This document shows positions 1 through 4,850 of a stretch of DNA of 5,296 nt, piece after piece. Below the pieces are notes generated by a model, which searched no databases, was not told the origin of the DNA, and saw only the letters and a list, made by a program, of their open reading frames with translations. The stretch is from Bordetella parapertussis. GTDB taxonomy: Bacteria > Pseudomonadota > Gammaproteobacteria > Burkholderiales > CAIKXV01. The DNA lies in contig CAMDXD010000299.1 in assembly GCA_945877995.1 (NCBI GenBank), forward strand, positions 1-5,296, in the 5' to 3' direction. The number at the start of each line of letters is the position of its first letter. Position 1 is the stretch's first letter. The position numbers and the translations under genes were made by a program.

Positions 1-668
1 GCGCGCGCATGCATGCGCGCCCCGATGCCCAGCCCGAGCAGTGCGCAGGGCAGTGCCAGCGCGGCGAGCATCAGCGTGCCACGGTCGAAGTGGCCCAGGC
101 CCAGGTAACCCAGCCCGCGCAGGGTGCCGAGCACCACCAGCACCGCTGACATCGACGCGCGGAACGCGCCTTTCTCCATCTTCAGCCACTCCAGGTACAC
201 ACCGTAGACCGGTCCGGCGAGGCCGCCGAAGGTCGTACCCACGATCGCGGCGAAGGTCGCCAGCGGTGGCACCACCAGCCAGCGCGGCAGGCGCGGGCCG
301 GCCGACGGCCGGTCGCCTTTGAACAGCGACCAAAGGCCGAAACCCGCGACGAACACCCCAAGCGCGGTGACCAGCGTGTCGTCACCGAGCCGGTCGAACA
401 GGTACAGGCCCACCGCGACGCCGACCAGGCTCCAGGGGAGCAGCGGGCGCAACTCGCGCCAGGCGATCTGGTCGCGGTGGCGCACCGCGATGCCGATCGA
501 CGACAGCACCGCGATCAGCGTGACCACCGGCACCACCAGGGTCAGCGGCAGGAACAGCGCCAGCGCCGGGATCAGGATCGCGCCGAATCCTGCCAGGTTG
601 CGTATCGCGAAGCCGGCGGTAAAGATCAGCGCCGCCCAGGCGAGCTGGAAGTCGCTCAGGCTTTCCAT
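1..668 (-). CDS. TauE/SafE-family membrane transporter (sulfite exporter-like permease), 3' end outside window
   Basis: The minus strand is open from an ATG at 668 to the left edge, giving 222 whole codons with no stop. The family normally has about 240-270 residues, so only a short C-terminal piece is missing. The product is very hydrophobic: several membrane spans separated by short charged loops (around residues 63-74, rich in Arg/Asp/Glu, and 116-129). Two Gly-rich segments fit the two halves of the TauE/SafE fold: NLAGFGAILIP near 24-34 and GTTFGGLAGPVYGVYLEW near 144-161. Family members are inner-membrane permeases linked to export of sulfite, sulfoacetate or other small organic anions; substrate cannot be read from this sequence. 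The start lies 4 bases after the spoT stop, with no strong ribosome site (an AAGGA lies about 17 bases upstream), so translation is probably coupled to spoT. The family call is fairly safe; the substrate is unknown. Confidence 0.8.
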   Translation of the reverse strand, partial: MESLSDFQLAWAALIFTAGFAIRNLAGFGAILIPALALFLPLTLVVPVVTLIAVLSSIGIAVRHRDQIAWRELRPLLPWSLVGVAVGLYLFDRLGDDTLVTALGVFVAGFGLWSLFKGDRPSAGPRLPRWLVVPPLATFAAIVGTTFGGLAGPVYGVYLEWLKMEKGAFRASMSAVLVVLGTLRGLGYLGLGHFDRGTLMLAALALPCALLGLGIGARMHAR

Positions 669-672
669 CGGA

Positions 673-2808
673 TCACTGCTCGCGTTCCTTCGGCTGGCCT
701 TTCGCCCGCACGATACGCACCACCTCGGGGATCAGCCGCAGCCGCTTCATGATCTGCGCCAGGTGGAAGCGGTTGGTCACCTGCAGCGTGAAGTTCATCG
801 TCGAGTAGGCGCTGGAGTCTGACTGCTCGACGCTCACGTTGTCGATGTTCGATCCGGCTTCGGCGATGCCGCCGGCCACCCGCGCGAGTACCCCGCGCTC
901 GTTCGCCACGGACAGACGGATGTTCACCAGGAACGCGCGCCGCGTCTGGTCGTCCCACTGCACGTCGACCCAGCGGTCGGAATCGTGACGGCTCTTGCGG
1001 ATCACCGGGCAGTCCTGAGTGTGGATCACGATGCCCTGTCCCTTGCTGACCAGGCCGATCACCGGATCGCCGGGTATCGGGTTGCAGCAGCGCGCCAGTT
1101 GCGCGGCCATGCCCTCGGTGCCGCGGATCAGGATGGTGCCCGGCATCTGCTGCTCGGACGGGGCGATGCCCGAGCGCTGCAGCAGGCTGGCGGCGACCAC
1201 GGCGGCCAGCCGCTTGCCCAGTCCGATGTCGGCGTACAGCTCCGCCTTGATCTTCGCACCCGACTCGCGCAGGTACTTCTCCCAGCTGTCGGCGTCGATC
1301 TCCGCCGGCGTGCCCTTGAGCGTGGCCAGCGCCTGGTTGAGCAGCCGCTCGCCGAGCAGCACCGACTCCTCGAGCTGCATGGTCTTCAGGAAGTGCCGGA
1401 TCTGCGAGCGTGCGCGCGCGGTGGCGACGAAGTTGAGCCAGGCGGGGTTCGGCCGCGCCTGCACCGCGGTGATGATGTCCAACCGGTCGCCGTTCTTCAG
1501 CTCGGTGCGCAGCGGCATCAGCTCATCGTTGATCTTCACCGCGATGGCGCGGTTGCCGATGTCGGTGTGCACGAAGTACGCGAAGTCGACCGCGGTGGCG
1601 CCGCGCGGCAGCGCCATGATCTTGCCCTTGGGCGTGAACACGTAGACCTCGTCCGGGAACAGGTCGACCTTCAGGTGTTCCAGGAATTCGACTGCGGTGC
1701 CGGAGGTGGTCTGCAGCTCGAGCAGGCTCTGCAGCCACTGGTGGGTCTTCTGGTGCAGTTCGTTCAGGTCGGCGTCCGAGGTCTTGTACAGCCAGTGCGA
1801 AGCGACGCCGGCCTCGGCGATCTTGTGCATCTCGTGGGTGCGGATCTGCACTTCCAGCGGCATGCCGAACGGCCCGAACAGCGTGGTGTGCAGCGACTGG
1901 TAGCCGTTGGCCTTCGGGATCGCGATGTAGTCCTTGAACTTGCCGGGGAACGGCTTGTAGAGCCCGTGCAGCACGCCCAGGGTCACGTAGGAGGACGTCA
2001 CGTCCTTCACGATGACGCGAAAGCCGTAGATATCCTGCACCTGCGCGAACGACAGCTGCTTCTCGAGCATCTTGTTGTAGATCGAGTACAGGTGCTTCTC
2101 GCGCCCACTGACCGAGGCTTCGATGCCGCCTTCCTTGAGCCGCGCGAGGATCGCGTCTAGCACCTTGCCGACCACCTCGCGGCGGTTTCCGCGGGAGGTC
2201 TTGAGCGCCTTGGAAAGCACCCGGTACCGTGTCGGGTGCAGGTGGCGGAACGACAGGTCTTCCAGTTCCTGGTAGATGCTGTTGAGACCCAGCCGGTTGG
2301 CGATCGGCGCGTAGATGTCGAGCGTCTCGCGCGCGATGCGCTCCTTGCGTACCGGGTCCATCACCTGCATCGTGCGCATGTTGTGCAGGCGGTCGGCGAG
2401 CTTGATCAGGATCACACGCACGTCGCGTGCCATCGCCAGCAGCATCTTGCGGAAGTTCTCGGCCTGGAAGTCTTCCTTGCTCTGGAATTCGATCGCGTCG
2501 ATCTTCGATACGCCATCGACCAGTTCAGCCACCGGCTTTCCGAACGACTCCGCGATCTCTTCCTTGGTGACGGCGGTGTCTTCCATCACGTCGTGCAGCA
2601 GCGCCGCGGTCAGCGCCTGTGCGTCGAGGTGCCATTGCGCCAGTATCTTGGCCACCGCCAGCGGATGCGAGATGTAGGGCTCGCCGCTCTTGCGGAACTG
2701 GCCATGGTGCGCGGCCTCGCTGAACGCGTACGCACGCTGCAGCCTGGAAACGTCATCTGCCTTGAGGTAGGACGTGAGGTCCTTGAACAGCAGTTCGGCT
2801 TCGACCAT
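673..2808 (-). CDS. spoT: Bifunctional (p)ppGpp synthetase/hydrolase SpoT
   Basis: This 711-residue long RSH enzyme (E. coli SpoT is about 702) makes ppGpp/pppGpp from ATP plus GDP/GTP and hydrolyses it during the stringent response in the cytosol. Domains in order are as follows. The HD hydrolase (about 25-190) has R39, H48, H72-D73, E76-D77, D139, N143 and T146 all in place. The synthetase (about 235-345) has the GREKHLYSIY segment, D259 and E319 (in LEVQIRT). The TGS domain (about 384-447) has H414. After a helical linker, the Cys-rich zinc-finger-like domain has C574-C575, H596 and C600, and a C-terminal ACT domain covers about 625-702. Both active sites look complete. The loop that reads RxKD in bifunctional enzymes is KFKD here (290-293). 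The start is chosen because the N-terminus aligns with SpoT, although no good Shine-Dalgarno precedes it. It lies downstream of rpoZ across a 201-base spacer, so it may also have its own promoter. Confidence 0.97.
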   Translation of the reverse strand: MVEAELLFKDLTSYLKADDVSRLQRAYAFSEAAHHGQFRKSGEPYISHPLAVAKILAQWHLDAQALTAALLHDVMEDTAVTKEEIAESFGKPVAELVDGVSKIDAIEFQSKEDFQAENFRKMLLAMARDVRVILIKLADRLHNMRTMQVMDPVRKERIARETLDIYAPIANRLGLNSIYQELEDLSFRHLHPTRYRVLSKALKTSRGNRREVVGKVLDAILARLKEGGIEASVSGREKHLYSIYNKMLEKQLSFAQVQDIYGFRVIVKDVTSSYVTLGVLHGLYKPFPGKFKDYIAIPKANGYQSLHTTLFGPFGMPLEVQIRTHEMHKIAEAGVASHWLYKTSDADLNELHQKTHQWLQSLLELQTTSGTAVEFLEHLKVDLFPDEVYVFTPKGKIMALPRGATAVDFAYFVHTDIGNRAIAVKINDELMPLRTELKNGDRLDIITAVQARPNPAWLNFVATARARSQIRHFLKTMQLEESVLLGERLLNQALATLKGTPAEIDADSWEKYLRESGAKIKAELYADIGLGKRLAAVVAASLLQRSGIAPSEQQMPGTILIRGTEGMAAQLARCCNPIPGDPVIGLVSKGQGIVIHTQDCPVIRKSRHDSDRWVDVQWDDQTRRAFLVNIRLSVANERGVLARVAGGIAEAGSNIDNVSVEQSDSSAYSTMNFTLQVTNRFHLAQIMKRLRLIPEVVRIVRAKGQPKEREQ

Positions 2809-2847
2809 CAGTGCTGCAGCCCGTAGGGGTGGATCGAACGGTCACGT

Positions 2848-2883
2848 TTCAACGACCGAAAGTTCAACGACCGAAAGTTCAAC
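2848..2883. repeat. 15-base direct tandem repeat, 2.4 copies, upstream of spoT
   Basis: The unit TTCAACGACCGAAAG occupies 2848-2862 and again 2863-2877 without a mismatch, followed by the first six bases of a third copy (2878-2883). It ends 40 bases before the spoT start codon on the transcribed side. Since 15 is a multiple of three it would keep frame, but no gene covers it. It may be a chance slippage product, or paired binding sites for a regulator or RNA-binding protein; the sequence alone does not decide. Confidence 0.9.
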
Positions 2884-2904
2884 AGATGCAGCCTACCAGA
2901 AAGC

Positions 2905-2943
2905 ACAACGCCGCCCGGAGCCTTCGGCGTGGGGCGGCGTTGT
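2905..2943 (-). terminator. Long G+C-rich hairpin between rpoZ and spoT, possible terminator or attenuator
   Basis: A perfect 12-base inverted repeat (ACAACGCCGCCC at 2905-2916 and its complement at 2932-2943) flanks a 15-base loop that itself can form a small GCC-TTC-GGC hairpin. Read in the minus direction, the stem is followed by GCTTTCTGG, only a weak U-rich stretch. It could therefore be an intrinsic terminator of modest strength, an attenuator that lowers spoT relative to gmk-rpoZ, or an RNA-stability or processing element. The structure is seen directly; the function is inferred. Confidence 0.5.
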
Positions 2944-2985
2944 CCATCATCGATGCATGCAGCCTGCGCGGCACGTATCGACGGG

Positions 2986-3002
2986 CGGGCGCAAGGCGCC
3001 CG
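2986..3002 (-). other. Compact hairpin immediately after the rpoZ stop codon
   Basis: A 7-base perfect stem (CGGGCGC / GCGCCCG at 2986-2992 and 2996-3002) closes a 3-base loop, starting 7 bases after the rpoZ stop on the minus strand. No U-tract follows, so it is not a standard intrinsic terminator. It could protect the rpoZ 3' end from exonucleases or act together with the larger hairpin downstream. Confidence 0.4.
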
Positions 3003-3009
3003 GTGTGGA

Positions 3010-3219
3010 TCAGGTGCTCGGCGGGCGGTTCGCGATGTCGAGGCTGATCTTGCCCATTGCGATCTCGCGCAGCGCGATCACCGTCGGCTTGTCCTTGTTC
3101 GGCTCGACCAGCGGGGTAGCGCCCATCGTCAGCTGGCGCGCGCGGTAAGTGGCCGCCAGCGTGAGCTCGAAACGGTTGGTGACCTGCTTGAGGGCGTCGT
3201 CTACGGTGATACGGGCCAT
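3010..3219 (-). CDS. rpoZ: DNA-directed RNA polymerase omega subunit
   Basis: The 69-residue product begins MARITVDDALKQVTNRFEL and continues through YRARQL (26-30) and DKPTVIALREIAMGKIS (43-59), the conserved omega core. Omega clamps the RNA polymerase beta' subunit, helps assembly, and in many proteobacteria contributes to a (p)ppGpp-binding site at the omega-beta' interface. The E. coli protein is about 91 residues; this one lacks the longer acidic/Gln-rich C-terminal tail, as I recall for betaproteobacterial forms of about 67-70 residues. The frame remains open upstream to 3255, but the Met at 3219 is chosen because the family starts MAR and a GGAG (3228-3231) sits 8 bases before it. It follows gmk after 45 bases, probably in one transcript. 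Confidence 0.95.
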   Translation of the reverse strand: MARITVDDALKQVTNRFELTLAATYRARQLTMGATPLVEPNKDKPTVIALREIAMGKISLDIANRPPST

Positions 3220-3227
3220 GTGGAAAT

Positions 3228-3231
3228 CTCC
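3228..3231 (-). promoter_or_regulatory. Ribosome binding site of rpoZ
   Basis: GGAG on the minus strand ends 8 bases before the ATG at 3219. It is the clearest Shine-Dalgarno in the window and decides between the MAR start and an upstream in-frame ATG at 3255. Confidence 0.75.
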
Positions 3232-3264
3232 AGCTGCCCGGCGCGCGGAACGCACCGAGAGGGT

Positions 3265-3873
3265 TCATCTGAGCGCTTCGATCAGCGCCTGGTGGCGTAC
3301 GAGTTGCGCGGGACGCATCAGGCGGTGTGCGATCACGGTACTTTGCAGTTCACGCGCAGCGGTCGCGAAAACCGAGTTGACTATAACATAGTCGAATTCG
3401 CCTACATGGGCGATCTCGGTGCGAGCCGCCCTGACGCGACGGGCGATCACTTCTTCGCTGTCCTGGCCTCGGCCGCGCAGCCTCGATTCGAGCGCTTCGA
3501 TCGATGGCGGCAGGATGAACACGCTGACTGCCTGCGGGTACAGCCGGCGCACCTGCTGCGCACCCTGCCAGTCGATCTCGAGCACGATGTCGTCGCCCGC
3601 CGCCAGCGCATCGAGCACCCAGGTACGGCCGGTGCCGTAGCTGTTGCCGTGTACCCGCGCGTGCTCGAGCAGGTCGTGCGACTCGATCATCCGTTCGAAT
3701 TCTTGCATGGCCACGAAGTGGTAGTCGTGGCCGTCTGCTTCGCCCGGCCGAGGCTCGCGCGTCGTGTAGGACACCGACTTGCGCACCGCCGGGTCGGCGG
3801 CGAGCAGCGCATTGACCAGCGAGGTCTTGCCCGCACCCGACGGCGCGCTGACGACGAACAGGCAGCCGCTCAT
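3265..3873 (-). CDS. gmk: Guanylate kinase
   Basis: This 202-residue cytosolic enzyme transfers phosphate from ATP to GMP, giving GDP; the E. coli enzyme has about 207 residues. The P-loop APSGAGKT is at 10-17. The GMP-binding region has S35, R39 and R42 in SYTTREPRPGE (35-45) and Y51 in the GHDYHF segment. LLEHARVHGN (68-77) with E70 and YGT (79-81) follow, then LEIDWQGAQQVR (98-109) with D101, the lid with RLRGRGQDSEEVIARR (131-146), and the DYVIVN strand (161-166). All key residues are present. The ATG directly follows the yicC TAG stop with no base between (TAGATG) and has no clear Shine-Dalgarno, so it is probably translated by reinitiation or coupling after yicC. It feeds the GDP/GTP pool used by SpoT two genes downstream. 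Confidence 0.97.
   Translation of the reverse strand: MSGCLFVVSAPSGAGKTSLVNALLAADPAVRKSVSYTTREPRPGEADGHDYHFVAMQEFERMIESHDLLEHARVHGNSYGTGRTWVLDALAAGDDIVLEIDWQGAQQVRRLYPQAVSVFILPPSIEALESRLRGRGQDSEEVIARRVRAARTEIAHVGEFDYVIVNSVFATAARELQSTVIAHRLMRPAQLVRHQALIEALR
3380..3388 (-). promoter_or_regulatory. Possible extended -10 promoter inside gmk, upstream of rpoZ
   Basis: On the minus strand TGTTATAGT fits the extended -10 form TGnTATAAT with five of six hexamer bases. There is no recognisable -35 at 17 bases (CATGTA), which extended -10 promoters can tolerate. It is the most A+T-rich patch in gmk, lies about 160 bases before rpoZ, and is centred on a 6-base inverted repeat (GACTAT/ATAGTC, 3379-3393). 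The same bases encode the conserved DYVIVN strand, so coding constraint explains part of it. This is a candidate only. Confidence 0.3.
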
Positions 3874-4749
3874 CTATTCGACATTCTGTATCTGCTCGCG
3901 CATCTGCTCGATCAGCACCTTGAGCTCGATGGCGGCCTGGGTGGTTGCCGTGTCGACCGACTTGGCGCCCAGCGTATTGGACTCGCGGTTGAATTCCTGC
4001 ATCAGGAAATCGAGCCGCTTGCCGACCGCGCCGCTGCGCGACAGCGTGCGCTGCAGTTCTTCGACATGCGCCGAGAGCCGGGACAGTTCTTCCTCGACGT
4101 CGATCTTCGACGCGTACAGCACGAGTTCCTGGGCGAGACGATCGGGGTCGGCTGCGATGCCGGCATCGGCCAGCCGCGCCAGCAGCTTCTCGCGCTGTGC
4201 CGCGAGCAATGCCGGGATGCGCGGCTTCACGTCGGTGACGATCGCCGCGACGCCGTCGGCACGCTCGAGGATGAAGGTGCGCAGCTTGTCGCCTTCGCGC
4301 TCGCGCGATGCATTGAACTGCGAAAGTGCCTCGTCGCACAGTCCGAGCACGATATCGCGCAAGGCATCGCCCGCGAGCGCCTGGGTCACCAGCACGCCGG
4401 GCCAGCGCAGGATCTCCGCGACGCCCAGCGCGGGCGCGCCCGGGGCAGCCGTGCGCACGGCGGTGGCCAACTGCAGCAGGTTCGCCAGCGCGGTCGGATC
4501 GAGCGACCCCTGGGTGCCGCCAGTGCCCGCGGCGTTGATCGAAATGCGGCACTCGACCTTTCCGCGCCCGACCTTTGCTGCCACCCGCTCGCGCATCGGC
4601 TGTTCGAACGGGCGCAGCTCTTCGGGCATCCGGAACTGCAGGTCGAGGAACCGGTTGTTCACCGCGCGCAGTTCGAGCGTGAACACGCCCTGCGGCAGTT
4701 CGCGCGTGGCCACTGCGTAGCCCGTCATGCTGCTGATCTTGCCTGCCAT
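3874..4749 (-). CDS. yicC: YicC/YloC-family endoribonuclease-like protein
   Basis: This 291-residue protein matches YicC (E. coli about 287 residues) along its whole length. The N-terminal domain opens with SMTGYA (7-12), then LELRAVNNRFLDLQFRMPEELR (25-46) and RGKVECRI (62-69). The middle has EILRWPGV (112-119). The C-terminal DUF1732-type region has QELVLYASKIDVEEELSRL (207-225), GKRLDFLMQEFNRESNTLGAKS (243-264) and ends AIELKVLIEQMREQIQNVE. B. subtilis YloC and E. coli YicC have been reported as ribonucleases, and YicC as a modulator of sRNA decay; no textbook catalytic motif can be checked here. The frame is open 30 codons further upstream, but those residues look unlike the family, so the ATG at 4749 (MAGKISSMTG) is preferred; the Met at 4728 is a second choice. 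Neither has a strong ribosome site. It is first in the minus-strand cluster and divergent from rph. Confidence 0.93.
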   Translation of the reverse strand: MAGKISSMTGYAVATRELPQGVFTLELRAVNNRFLDLQFRMPEELRPFEQPMRERVAAKVGRGKVECRISINAAGTGGTQGSLDPTALANLLQLATAVRTAAPGAPALGVAEILRWPGVLVTQALAGDALRDIVLGLCDEALSQFNASREREGDKLRTFILERADGVAAIVTDVKPRIPALLAAQREKLLARLADAGIAADPDRLAQELVLYASKIDVEEELSRLSAHVEELQRTLSRSGAVGKRLDFLMQEFNRESNTLGAKSVDTATTQAAIELKVLIEQMREQIQNVE

Positions 4750-4784
4750 GGGTCTGTCCGGGATCTGTCTGTATGTTGCGGGGG

Positions 4785-4813
4785 GTTGTAACCGGGGACG
4801 CCAGCGCAGACAA
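4785..4813 (-). promoter_or_regulatory. Candidate sigma70-type promoter for yicC (and gmk-rpoZ)
   Basis: On the minus strand a -35-like TTGTCT (4813-4808) and a -10-like TACAAC (4790-4785) are separated by 17 bases; each matches the consensus at four of six positions. The predicted transcript would begin near 4778 and have a leader of about 30 bases before the yicC ATG at 4749. Only moderate similarity; no other pair as good was seen in this gap for this strand. Confidence 0.45.
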
Positions 4814-4814
4814 T
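4786..4814 (+). promoter_or_regulatory. Candidate sigma70-type promoter for rph
   Basis: On the plus strand a -35-like TTGTAA (4786-4791) and a -10-like GACAAT (4809-4814) are separated by exactly 17 bases; each matches the consensus at four of six positions. The predicted start near 4821 would give a leader of about 30 bases to the ATG at 4851. It covers almost the same bases as the opposed yicC promoter candidate. Confidence 0.45.
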
Positions 4815-4850
4815 CCGCGCCTCGAATCGACGATAGCACAGCGCTCCCCG

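Larger units (their letters stand above)
2809..3009. other. rpoZ-spoT intergenic spacer
   Basis: These 201 bases hold no convincing gene. Going in the direction of transcription (minus strand), they contain a compact hairpin just past the rpoZ stop, a long G+C-rich hairpin, a 15-base tandem repeat, and then the spoT start. On the minus strand the repeat presents TTGAA three times at 15-base spacing, which looks like a -35 hexamer. However, none has a good TATAAT-like partner 16-18 bases downstream, so I cannot name a spoT promoter. Short self-complementary words (CATCGATG, TGCATGCA) lie at 2948-2961. Confidence 0.7.

Noticed and set aside
985..2160. A 391-codon plus-strand frame antisense to spoT
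   Set aside because: Its His/Arg/Leu/Gln-rich composition is the usual antisense shadow, with no ribosome site or family resemblance.
2236..2826. A 196-codon plus-strand frame antisense to the SpoT hydrolase domain
   Set aside because: Shadow of conserved HD-domain codons; no independent evidence of coding.
2838..2862. CGGTC/GACCG as a small hairpin before the tandem repeat
   Set aside because: Only five pairs with a ten-base loop; too weak to claim as a structure.
3010..3255. The longer 81-residue form of omega starting at 3255
   Set aside because: The family begins MAR, and a GGAG stands 8 bases before the inner ATG at 3219.
2879..3268. A 129-codon minus-strand frame whose ATG overlaps the gmk stop and covers rpoZ
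   Set aside because: The ATGA overlap looks like an operon junction, but the frame is rpoZ read out of phase, with Arg/Pro-rich sequence, and rpoZ has the better ribosome site and clear family match.
2929..4791. A 620-codon open frame on the plus strand antisense to rpoZ, gmk and yicC
   Set aside because: It mirrors conserved genes on the other strand, has no recognisable domain, and is explained by the scarcity of stop codons in G+C-rich DNA.
3874..4839. The longer 321-residue form of YicC starting at 4839
   Set aside because: The extra 30 residues look unlike the family's N-terminus, and the longer form would start upstream of the likely promoter region.
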